The notes under the pieces were generated by a model. The model was not told the origin of the DNA, did not search any database, and saw only the letters and a list, made by a program, of their open reading frames with translations. Positions 1 through 6,715 of a stretch of 11,803 bases of DNA are shown here, piece by piece; position 1 is the first letter of the stretch, and each line of letters begins with the position of its first letter. The DNA comes from Bifidobacteriaceae bacterium (GTDB taxonomy: Bacteria; Actinomycetota; Actinomycetes; Actinomycetales; WQXJ01). Made by a program: the position numbers and the translations under genes. The DNA lies in NCBI GenBank assembly GCA_031278075.1, contig JAITLE010000182.1:1-11803 (forward strand), given 5' to 3'.

Positions 1-939
1 GTCCAGATGTCCGATGGCGTGTCTGTCGGCGGGAAGGTCGTGTTCACCTTCGACGGCGACGAGGCGGGGCAGAAGGCCGCGATGAAAGCGTTCGGCGAGG
101 AGCAGCGGTTTTACGCCGGGACCTTCGTGGCGGTCGCGCCAGACGGGAAAGACCCGTGTGAGCTGTGGGTCGAGCAAGGCCCCAGGGCGGTGGCGGAGCT
201 GGTGGACAGAGCGGAGCCGATGTTTCGTTGGGCGATCCTCGCCGCCCTGAGGTCGGTGGACCTCGAGACCGCCGAGGGCCGGGTCGCCGGGTTGCGGCTG
301 GCCGCGCCGGTGGTCGCTGGGATCAGGGACGACGCGTTGCGGCGTGACTACATCCGCTTGTTGTCGGGCTGGTTGGGCGCGGCCGAGGCGCACACGCTGC
401 GCGAGGTGACGGCGGCGGCGCGCGGGCGGCGGGACCGGTCGGCATCGGACGCACGGCCTCCGGTTTGGCGCCCTCCGGTCGACTTGGTGGGCCGTTCGGA
501 GCACGACGTGCTGGCGGCTGTGTTGCAATTCCCCGGGTTGGCGCCGCCGGAGTTCGACCAGCTAGGCGGGGACGCGTTCCAGGCCCCGGAACTGCGGGCA
601 GTCCATGACGCGATCCGGGCGGCGGGCGGTGTGGCGGCTGCGGGCACAAAGGACTGGGCGTCCTGGGTGGCGACGGTGCGCGACCTCGCCGCGGGGCCGG
701 TGGCGGGCGTGGTGACCGCCCTCGCGGTCGAATCGCTGCCGGTGCGAGAGGGCGGCGAGGCGGACTACCTGCGTGGGGTGGTCGGTGGGCTGTTCCAGCT
801 AGGCGTGACCCGGCGCCTGGGGGAGCTGCGCGCCAAGCTCGGGCGGCTCGACGCGATGGGTGACGCGGCTGGGCGCGACGAGGTGCTCGCCGAGATCAGT
901 GCGCTGATGGCACAGCGGGAGCGACTGCGCGGGGATTGA
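1..939 (+). CDS. dnaG: DNA primase DnaG, C-terminal part (5' end outside window)
   Basis: DnaG makes the RNA primers for chromosome replication and is recruited by the replicative helicase. The reading frame is open from the first base, so the gene starts left of the window; 312 residues are visible. Residues 13-20 (VVFTFDGD, ending at base 60) form the metal-binding DxD motif of the Toprim domain, followed by EAGQKAAMKAF, the usual DnaG continuation. The zinc-finger domain and the first Toprim glutamate must lie outside. After a variable Arg/Ala-rich linker (about residues 135-160), the helical C-terminal region beginning SEHDVLAAVLQFPGLAPPEF matches the helicase-interaction domain of primases. 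The gene ends at a TGA and appears intact at its 3' end. It is a chromosomal core gene and probably unrelated in function to the operon to its right. The identification is strong; only the 5' end is unknown. Confidence 0.95.
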   Translation, partial: VQMSDGVSVGGKVVFTFDGDEAGQKAAMKAFGEEQRFYAGTFVAVAPDGKDPCELWVEQGPRAVAELVDRAEPMFRWAILAALRSVDLETAEGRVAGLRLAAPVVAGIRDDALRRDYIRLLSGWLGAAEAHTLREVTAAARGRRDRSASDARPPVWRPPVDLVGRSEHDVLAAVLQFPGLAPPEFDQLGGDAFQAPELRAVHDAIRAAGGVAAAGTKDWASWVATVRDLAAGPVAGVVTALAVESLPVREGGEADYLRGVVGGLFQLGVTRRLGELRAKLGRLDAMGDAAGRDEVLAEISALMAQRERLRGD

Positions 940-1061
940 CGGAATGATTGTCGGCGAACCGGGGGAGCGCCACTTCGGGGCGAGAGACGTGCCCGGTGCG
1001 GAACGTTCGCGCCACGCCCGGCGCCGGCGGGGGCAGGTGAAGGCGCGGCCAGCCCAGTCAA

Positions 1062-1075
1062 GCGGGCTTGCCCGC
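1062..1075. terminator. Small GC hairpin between convergent genes
   Basis: A perfect 5-bp stem GCGGG/CCCGC closes a CTTG tetraloop. It sits in the 147-bp gap between the dnaG stop and the regulator stop, which converge on it. There is no T-tract on either side, so it would be a weak intrinsic terminator at best. I see no gene in the rest of 940-1086. Confidence 0.3.
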
Positions 1076-1086
1076 CAACTGGAGGG

Positions 1087-1683
1087 TCAGTCTGGGGGTT
1101 GGGTGGCGAAGCTGGAGCCGCCCGCGGGGTAGCGGTTGATGGCGACCGCGTGGACGGGTTCGTCGCCGAGAGCCTCGTAGCAGTGCGGCGTCGAGGAGTG
1201 GAACACGATCAGGTCCCCGGGCCCGATCTCGACGGGCGCGGCGGTGGGGCCGGCGAGGAGACGGCCCGAGATCAACAAGAGGTATTCCGATCCGGCGTGG
1301 GGCGCGGCGTTGTGCCGGCCGTGGGGCGCCAGCCGCCAGTCGATCAGCTCGACCACCTCCGGGCCTAGCGCGATGCGGTGCACCAGGCATAGATCGACCT
1401 GGCCCCGCCGCCCGGCCGCGCCGGCGCCGGCGCGGACCACCGCCGCGCCCGGATCCGGCCCCTCGCCGAGCAACTCCCCGACGGGGACGCGCAGCGCTCG
1501 GGACAACCCCACCAGCGTGTCGAGCGTCGGGTTGCCTTGGCCGCGTTCCAGTGTGGACAGCGTCGCCTGGGCGGCGCCCGATGCTTGGGCCAGCGCCGCC
1601 AGCGTCAGGCCTCTGATGTTCCGCATCCGGCGGACGCTCGCGCCGACGATCTGGGCGGCGTCGTCCGCGTGATGGCCCGTCAT
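1087..1683 (-). CDS. XRE-family transcription regulator with C-terminal cupin domain
   Basis: This is a 198-aa DNA-binding regulator. Residues 11-72 form an XRE/HTH_3 domain: RRMRNIRGLTLAALAQASG is the first part, followed by the recognition-helix region QATLSTLERGQGNPTLDTL. Residues about 105-190 form a single cupin beta-barrel: PHAGSEYLLLISG carries the first cupin motif with H129 and E133, and GDLIVFHSSTPHCYEA carries the second with H167. The likely metal or ligand ligands are therefore present. In this family (PuuR and SutR are known members) the cupin senses a small molecule, and the protein usually represses a neighbouring catabolic or transport operon. The gene is divergent from the peptide-transporter operon and shares a 206-bp intergenic region with it, which makes it the prime candidate regulator. 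The ATG at 1683 has no strong Shine-Dalgarno sequence, so the start could be leaderless or slightly different. The ligand cannot be inferred. Confidence 0.9.
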   Translation of the reverse strand: MTGHHADDAAQIVGASVRRMRNIRGLTLAALAQASGAAQATLSTLERGQGNPTLDTLVGLSRALRVPVGELLGEGPDPGAAVVRAGAGAAGRRGQVDLCLVHRIALGPEVVELIDWRLAPHGRHNAAPHAGSEYLLLISGRLLAGPTAAPVEIGPGDLIVFHSSTPHCYEALGDEPVHAVAINRYPAGGSSFATQPPD

Positions 1684-1802
1684 GGTGTCACAGCGTCCGC
1701 TTGTGGTGACGACCCGAGCCCGTGACCGGAGCGGGGGGCTGGTTGCGCCTCGGGCGAAACCGCCGCTGCTAAGTTGCGCATCCGCTGAACATTAGCGCAT
1801 TG

Positions 1803-1831
1803 TTGACGCCCGCGGTCAGATGCTCTACCGT
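1803..1831 (+). promoter_or_regulatory. Predicted promoter of the transporter operon
   Basis: TTGACG (1803-1808) and TACCGT (1826-1831) are separated by exactly 17 bp and match the -35 and actinobacterial TANNNT -10 consensus. Transcription would start near 1838 and leave a leader of about 50 nt before the ATG at 1890. A poorer minus-strand -10 candidate for the divergent regulator (TAATGT on the minus strand, bases 1789-1794) lacks a well-spaced -35. This is inferred from consensus only. Confidence 0.6.
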
Positions 1832-1839
1832 TTCGAGAA

Positions 1840-1853
1840 TTCGGTAAACCGAA
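1840..1853. promoter_or_regulatory. Palindromic operator candidate in the operon leader
   Basis: TTCGGT-AA-ACCGAA is a perfect 14-bp palindrome placed at the predicted transcription start. The same half-site recurs around it: TACCG at 1826-1830 overlapping the -10, its complement CGGTA at 1842-1846, and TACCG again at 1867-1871. Repeated half-sites over a promoter core suit a dimeric repressor, and the divergent XRE-cupin protein is the natural candidate. The repeats are directly visible; the binding is inference. Confidence 0.45.
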
Positions 1854-1889
1854 CAACGACGTAACATACCGTAGCCCGTGGGAGGCTCT

Positions 1890-3359
1890 ATGGACCTGGT
1901 GATCGCTGTCCCGAAGGACGCCGCGGGGTTCAACGAGGCGATGAGCAACGTCGTGGCCGGCGCCGGCTACTTCGTCGCCAACAACATCTTCAGCCGTCTC
2001 GTCACCCACGAGATCCACTCCGACGCCCCCTCAGGCGACCTCGCGCTCCACTGGGAGGTCCTCGACGGCGGCCAGCGCTACCGGTTCATCCTCAACCCCC
2101 TAGCCCACTGGCACGACTCCGCTCCGCTGACATCAGCCGACGTGGCGTACACCCACACCGAGGCGCTGCGCCAGGGCTACCACGCCGCCGGCTTCCTGCG
2201 CGGGGTCGAAGAGATCCGCGCCCTCGACCCGCACACGATCGAGTACCGCCTCAGCGCGCCCCACCATGGCTTCCTCACCCAGCTCGGCAACTTCGTCGCC
2301 ACACACATCCTCCCCCGGCACCTCTACCAAGGCACAGACTGGCGGACCAACCCCCACAACCTCGCCCCGGTCGGCTCGGGGCCGTTCCGCTTCGCCGAGT
2401 GGACACCCGGCGAACGCGTCGTCCTCGAAGCGGTCCTGGACCACTGGGGTGTCCAAGCCCAAGTGGACCGGCTGATCCTGCGCGTCGTCCCAGACCGCGA
2501 CGAGGCGGTCCGCCTAGTGGCGCGCGGCGAAGCGCACGCCGTGCCCCAGGACGTGTTGACCTACGGCCGCCTCGGACTGCTGGAAGGCAGCCAGCACGCC
2601 CAAGTCGCCCGTGTCCCAGGCCCCGTCCTCGCGATCCTCGGGTTCAACTACGACAAGGCCCCATGGCGGAGCCGCGCCGCCCGCCTCGGGGCCGCCATGG
2701 CGATCGACCGGCCGCGCCTCGCCGCGCTGTGCGAGCCCGGATGGTCGCATGAGCTGCGGAACTACCTTCCCCCGAGCGTCGATTGGGCGTTCGCCCCGGA
2801 CGCGTTGGCTCCAGCGCACGATCCCGTCCAAGCCGCCCGCCTGCTCCGTGACGCCTACCTGCCCGTCCACGACCCGCTCAAACTGGTCCACCTGGACGTC
2901 TTCGACAGCCACCGGCCCATCGCCGCAGTTGTCGCCGAGAGCCTCAGACGCGCCGGGGCCGCCGTCGAGATCGAGACCGTCGACTCGGCGCGCTGGGCCG
3001 AGACGGTCCGCGAGCGCGCCTTCGACCTCGCGATCATGGGTGGCAACATGTCGCCCGACCCGGACATCATGTATTCGCGTTTCACCAGCGGCGGGGACCG
3101 GAACTACTGGGACCTGCGGGACCCCCAGGTCGACGCCTTGTTCGACGAAGGGCGCGCGCAGGCGGGCCGCGCCGCCCGCGGCGCGGCCTACCGCCGGCTC
3201 CAGCACCGGTTCGCGGAACAGATCTCATGGGTCCCGCTGGTCTGGTGCGCGCTCTACTTCGCCCGCAGCACGCAGCTCTTCGGTTGGAGCGACCAGCTCG
3301 AATACCGCGTCCCGTTCTGGCATTGGGGGCGGGTCCGCCCCCTGGCCACCACCCCCTGA
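1890..3359 (+). CDS. Peptide-type ABC solute-binding protein (family 5) lacking a signal peptide
   Basis: This 489-aa protein belongs to the SBP_bac_5 family (DppA/OppA type), which normally binds peptides outside the membrane for an ABC importer. Diagnostic segments are YRFILNPLAHWHDSAPLTSA (residues 64-83; the family's R-x-x-F-H-D-G-x-P-x-T-A-x-D-V region), VGSGPFRFAEWTPGERVVLE (161-180), and a typical C-terminus with WVPLVWCALYFAR. Length fits a complete mature protein. The chain begins MDLVIAVPKD, which is already the first strand of the mature fold, with no signal peptide, Tat motif or lipobox. The ATG at 1890 follows GGAGG (1881-1885). An in-frame GTG at 1878 would add only four residues, and an in-frame TAG at 1872-1874 blocks anything longer. 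It is the first gene of the operon, and its codons are more C-rich than those of the ATPase genes. The fold is secure. Whether it is cytoplasmic or a decayed or misassembled secretory protein is open. Confidence 0.88.
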   Translation: MDLVIAVPKDAAGFNEAMSNVVAGAGYFVANNIFSRLVTHEIHSDAPSGDLALHWEVLDGGQRYRFILNPLAHWHDSAPLTSADVAYTHTEALRQGYHAAGFLRGVEEIRALDPHTIEYRLSAPHHGFLTQLGNFVATHILPRHLYQGTDWRTNPHNLAPVGSGPFRFAEWTPGERVVLEAVLDHWGVQAQVDRLILRVVPDRDEAVRLVARGEAHAVPQDVLTYGRLGLLEGSQHAQVARVPGPVLAILGFNYDKAPWRSRAARLGAAMAIDRPRLAALCEPGWSHELRNYLPPSVDWAFAPDALAPAHDPVQAARLLRDAYLPVHDPLKLVHLDVFDSHRPIAAVVAESLRRAGAAVEIETVDSARWAETVRERAFDLAIMGGNMSPDPDIMYSRFTSGGDRNYWDLRDPQVDALFDEGRAQAGRAARGAAYRRLQHRFAEQISWVPLVWCALYFARSTQLFGWSDQLEYRVPFWHWGRVRPLATTP

Positions 3360-3366
3360 AGGAGGA
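3359..3366 (+). promoter_or_regulatory. Strong Shine-Dalgarno setting the TTG start of the second binding protein
   Basis: AAGGAGGA begins inside the stop codon of the preceding gene and ends 4 nt before the TTG at 3371. It decides this start: the frame is open further upstream into the previous gene, but only the TTG places a lipoprotein signal peptide at the N-terminus. Confidence 0.75.
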
Positions 3367-3370
3367 CACC

Positions 3371-4891
3371 TTGTCTCGTAGAACCATCGTCACATTGGCG
3401 CTATCGGCGCTCTGCCTCACCGCCTGCGGCGGTTCCGGCTCCGAGAACGGCGGGGCGACGTCCGCCGGCCCGGCCAAGGACGAGCTGACCGTCCTGCAGT
3501 CGTTCTCGTTCACCAACATGAACCCGCTGATCGATCCGGCGCGCCCCTCGACCAGGATCTCTGGGATGGCGATCGAGACGGCCGCGAAATACGTCTTCGA
3601 AGGCGGCCAAGCCGTGCTGAAGCCGTGGCTGTGCACCGGATGGGAGCAGATCGAACCGAACCGGTGGCGCTTCCAGGTCCGCCCCGACGTGACGTTCAGC
3701 AACGGTGAGCCGCTGAACGCCGAAGCGTTCAAGTTCAGTCTCGAGACCACTTTGGCCGCGGAACGCTCCGGCGGCGCGGTCGTCTTCCGGGGCGCCGCGA
3801 TCGAGGTGGTCGACGAGCTGACGTTCGACGTGGTCACCGCTGAGCCGAACGGCATCGTGCCTCAACAAATGTCTTACTTCTTCGTCCTGCCGCCCGCCTA
3901 CTACGCCTCGGCGGGCGAAGAGAAGTTCGGCGAGGCGCCCATCGGGACCGGGCCGTATACGATCACCGCCGTCGACCCGGGCGTGAGCGTGGCCCTGGCG
4001 CGGAGCGACACGTACTGGGGCGAGGCGCCCCAGGTCGCGAAGATCACCGTGCGGGTGGTGCAGGACGCCTCGACCCGCGTGGCGGAACTAGAACGCGGCA
4101 CAGCGGACATCGTCGAGGCGGTGCCGCCCCTGCTGCGCGACCGGGTCAGCGCGCTGAGCGGCGCCGAGATCCGCGAGACCCCCACGAACGTCCGGATGAT
4201 GCTCGTGTTCAACTCCCACCTGGGCAACACCGAGGACGTCAAGGTGCGGCGCGCCGTCTCGGCGGCGATCAACCGCGAAGCCATCGCGGAAGGCATCTTC
4301 AAGGAGAGCGCGGCCGCGCTGAACGGGATCTTCGTCCCCGGTGAGATCGGTCACGTCGCCTCGACCCCGATCCACAACCCGGAGCTGGCGCGGCAGCTCG
4401 TCGCGGAGCTGGGCGGGTCGCTCGCCGTCGACCTTTACGCCACGGCCGGCGCGCTCCCGATGGATGAGCAGATCATCCAAGCCGTCCAAGCCCAGCTCGC
4501 CGAGGTCGGCATCGAGGCCACGATCACCACCGGGACGGCGCAGGCGATTCTCCGGCCGTTCTACGCCGGCCAGAACGCGGGCGCGGTGCTCACTCAGCTG
4601 GGCCTGTTCTATCCGGACTCGAGCTTGATCTTCGGGAACTACTTCACCAGTTACGCGGCGGCCGGCGCGCCATCGTCGAACGATGAGATGGAGCGTCTGG
4701 CGGACGAGGCGTTCAAGTCAGGGGACGATGCCGTGCGGCAGGCCAAGTACGAAGAGGCGCAACGCATCGCCATCGACGAGGCGCTGTGGTCGCCGATCGT
4801 GGCGTTGACCGACAGCTGGGGCGTCGCCAAAGACCTGAAGTGGACCCCGCGTCCCGACCAGCAATACGACCTGGCGACCGCCTCGTGGTAG
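3371..4891 (+). CDS. Peptide-type ABC transporter substrate-binding lipoprotein (family 5)
   Basis: This 506-aa extracytoplasmic binding protein would deliver its ligand to the permease encoded downstream. The N-terminus is a classic lipoprotein signal: SRRT, then the hydrophobic stretch IVTLALSALCL, then lipobox LTAC with C19 as the lipidated cysteine, followed by a Gly/Ser-rich tether to about residue 34. The family-5 fold follows, with WRFQVRPDVTFSNGEPLNAE, the GTGPYTIT segment, and a C-terminal region ending LKWTPRPDQQYDLATASW. The TTG start is supported by the preceding Shine-Dalgarno sequence. The gene begins 11 nt after the first binding-protein gene and ends 7 nt inside the ATPase gene. 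The two binding proteins clearly differ in sequence, so this is not a recent duplication. Peptides, modified amino acids or sugars are possible ligands in this family; the amidohydrolase in the operon favours a peptide-like ligand. Confidence 0.93.
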   Translation: MSRRTIVTLALSALCLTACGGSGSENGGATSAGPAKDELTVLQSFSFTNMNPLIDPARPSTRISGMAIETAAKYVFEGGQAVLKPWLCTGWEQIEPNRWRFQVRPDVTFSNGEPLNAEAFKFSLETTLAAERSGGAVVFRGAAIEVVDELTFDVVTAEPNGIVPQQMSYFFVLPPAYYASAGEEKFGEAPIGTGPYTITAVDPGVSVALARSDTYWGEAPQVAKITVRVVQDASTRVAELERGTADIVEAVPPLLRDRVSALSGAEIRETPTNVRMMLVFNSHLGNTEDVKVRRAVSAAINREAIAEGIFKESAAALNGIFVPGEIGHVASTPIHNPELARQLVAELGGSLAVDLYATAGALPMDEQIIQAVQAQLAEVGIEATITTGTAQAILRPFYAGQNAGAVLTQLGLFYPDSSLIFGNYFTSYAAAGAPSSNDEMERLADEAFKSGDDAVRQAKYEEAQRIAIDEALWSPIVALTDSWGVAKDLKWTPRPDQQYDLATASW

Positions 4892-5910
4892 AAGCCGACC
4901 CGCCCACATTGCGCTTGCGGGGGCTGACGGTCGAATTCGACCGGCCCGGCCACCTGGGAGCGGGCGTGGAGTCGCTCCGGGCCGTGCACGAGGCGTCGCT
5001 CCAGTTGCGCAAGGGCGAGGTGGTCGGGGTGGTCGGCGAGAGCGGGTCCGGGAAGTCGACGCTGGGACTGGCGGCGATGGGTCTGCTGCGGGCCGCGGCG
5101 AGGGTTTCGGGGACCGTCGAGATCGGCGGCGTGGACATGTCGGCGGCCTCAGAACCGATGTGGCGGCGCCGCCGCGGGTCGGACGTCGGGATGGTGTTCC
5201 AAGAACCGATGACGGCGTTGAACCCGGTGATGGCGGTGTGGGCCCAGATCGCTGAGCCGCTGCGCGAGCACCGGGGCATGAGCCGGGCGTCAGCGCGGCG
5301 GCGGGCGGTGGAGCTGCTGGCCGAGGTGGGCATCCGCGAGCCTGAGCGGGTGGCGCGGATGTATCCGCACCAACTGTCCGGGGGGATGCGGCAAAGGGTC
5401 GGGATCGCCATGGCGATAGGTTGCGAACCCGCCTTGTTGATCGCCGACGAGCCGACCACCGCCTTGGATGTGAGCGTCCAGGCGCAGATCCTCGAGCTCT
5501 TGGTGGCGTTGGTCGGCCGGATGGGGCTCAGCCTGCTGCTGATCAGCCACAATCTGGGCGTGATCGCCGAGACCACGGACCGGGTGGTGGTGATGTATCG
5601 CGGGTGCGTGGTGGAGAGCGGCGCCACCCGGGAAGTCGTGAGCGCGCCCGCGCATCCATACACCCGGGGGCTGCTCGATTGCGTCCTGTCGCTGGACCGC
5701 CCCCGGGACGAGCCGCTCCATCCGATCCCGGGCTCGGTCACGCCGCTGGCGGGGGCGCCGAGGGCTTGCCCGTTCGCGGAACGTTGCGCGCGCGTCGGCG
5801 ACGTCTGCCTCACCGGGCTGCCTGAGTTGCGGGGCGGAGCGCACGCGTGCGCCTGCGTCGACCCGATCGCCGGGCGGGCCCGCGCCTCGGGGGGTGGGCG
5901 GCATGGCTGA
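4885..5910 (+). CDS. Peptide ABC transporter ATPase, OppD/DppD type with C-terminal cysteine cluster
   Basis: This 341-aa ATPase is one of two nucleotide-binding subunits that drive import. Visible motifs are Walker A GESGSGKST (51-59), Q-loop Q106, signature LSGGM (164-168), Walker B LLIADE (184-189), D-loop ALD (193-195) and switch H222. The C-terminal oligopeptide-transporter extension starts at HPYTRGLL (257) and contains C295, C301, C308 and C322/C324. This is the cysteine pattern of OppD/DppD proteins, which in some studied homologues binds a 4Fe-4S cluster. The start is a GTG overlapping the upstream stop by 7 nt. There is no good Shine-Dalgarno sequence, so translation is probably coupled to the binding-protein gene. 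It pairs with the next ATPase as a heterodimer. Confidence 0.94.
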   Translation: MVEADPPTLRLRGLTVEFDRPGHLGAGVESLRAVHEASLQLRKGEVVGVVGESGSGKSTLGLAAMGLLRAAARVSGTVEIGGVDMSAASEPMWRRRRGSDVGMVFQEPMTALNPVMAVWAQIAEPLREHRGMSRASARRRAVELLAEVGIREPERVARMYPHQLSGGMRQRVGIAMAIGCEPALLIADEPTTALDVSVQAQILELLVALVGRMGLSLLLISHNLGVIAETTDRVVVMYRGCVVESGATREVVSAPAHPYTRGLLDCVLSLDRPRDEPLHPIPGSVTPLAGAPRACPFAERCARVGDVCLTGLPELRGGAHACACVDPIAGRARASGGGRHG

Positions 5911-6715
5911 GCCGACCGCCGCCCCCGGCGCGCCGTTGCTGCAGGTCAGCGACCTAAGTGTGGAGTACCGCTCAAAACGGTCCCGAGTGCTCGCCGTCGA
6001 TCGCGTCAGTTTGGATGTGAGGGCTGGCGAGACCGTGGGGTTGATCGGCGAGTCCGGTTCGGGGAAGTCGTCGTTCGGGCGGGCCGTGTTGCGGCTCACC
6101 CCGGTGAGCGGCGGTTCTGTGGTGTTCGACGGCGAGGACCTGCTCAGGTTGGAGCCGCGGGCGTTGCGCCGGGCGCGGCGGCGCATGCAGATGATCTTCC
6201 AGGACCCGATGAGCTCTATGAGCCCAAGGATGACGGTCGCGCAGATCGTGGCGGAGCCGATCCGCCAGCACCTCCGTTTGAGCAAACAGGATGTGGCGGA
6301 GCGCGTGGACGCGCTGTTGGAGAGCGTCGGGCTGGGCAAGAGGGCGGGGGAGCGGCGGCCGCATGAGTTCTCTGGCGGGCAGCGCCAACGGGTCGCGATA
6401 GCGCGGGCGCTCAGCGTGGACCCGGACCTGGTGGTGTGCGACGAGCCGACGTCCGCGCTGGACGTGTCGATCCAAGCCCAGATCCTCCAGCTGCTCGAAG
6501 AGCTGCAGCGGGCCCGTGGGCTCGCCATCCTCTTCATCTCCCACGACCTGGGCGTGGTGTGGCGCCTCGCGGACCGTGTCGCTGTGATGCAGTCCGCCCG
6601 GATCGTCGAAGCGGGTGGTGTGGAGGTCTTCAACGACCCGCAGCACCCATACACCCGGCGTCTGGTGGCGGCGAGCCCACGGGTGCGGGTCGACGCCGGG
6701 GGAGGTGGGCCGTGA
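5903..6715 (+). CDS. Peptide ABC transporter ATPase, OppF/DppF type (short)
   Basis: This is the second ATP-binding subunit, 270 aa, on the cytoplasmic side of the importer. Motifs are Walker A GESGSGKSS (49-57, with serine in place of the usual final threonine), Q100, signature FSGGQ (156-160), Walker B LVVCDE (176-181), D-loop ALD (185-187) and H214. It ends soon after HPYTRRLVAA, so the C-terminal extension and cysteine cluster of its partner are missing. That makes it shorter than most OppF proteins, but all catalytic parts are intact. ATG at 5903 overlaps the previous gene by 8 nt; an in-frame GTG at 5894 would add three residues. It lies between its partner ATPase and the permease genes in one transcription unit. 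Confidence 0.93.
   Translation: MAEPTAAPGAPLLQVSDLSVEYRSKRSRVLAVDRVSLDVRAGETVGLIGESGSGKSSFGRAVLRLTPVSGGSVVFDGEDLLRLEPRALRRARRRMQMIFQDPMSSMSPRMTVAQIVAEPIRQHLRLSKQDVAERVDALLESVGLGKRAGERRPHEFSGGQRQRVAIARALSVDPDLVVCDEPTSALDVSIQAQILQLLEELQRARGLAILFISHDLGVVWRLADRVAVMQSARIVEAGGVEVFNDPQHPYTRRLVAASPRVRVDAGGGGP
6701..6705 (+). promoter_or_regulatory. Shine-Dalgarno for the GTG start of the first permease
   Basis: GGAGG lies inside the end of the ATPase gene, 6 nt before the GTG at 6712. It fixes this start, which overlaps the upstream TGA by 4 nt, and shows that the permease does not rely on coupling alone. Confidence 0.7.

Noticed and set aside
944..1132. Short plus-strand frame after dnaG
   Set aside because: It overlaps the regulator's 3' end, is Arg/Gly-rich, has no ribosome-binding site and no recognisable domain.
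1878..1889. GTG at 1878 as the start of the first binding protein
   Set aside because: It lies upstream of and inside the GGAGG that serves the ATG at 1890, and would add only MGGS, which gives no signal peptide.
5290..6654. Long minus-strand open frame (454 codons) under the ATPase genes
   Set aside because: It is antisense to two genes with complete Walker, signature and switch motifs; its Arg/Ser/Thr-rich composition is typical of frames mirrored from GC-rich genes.
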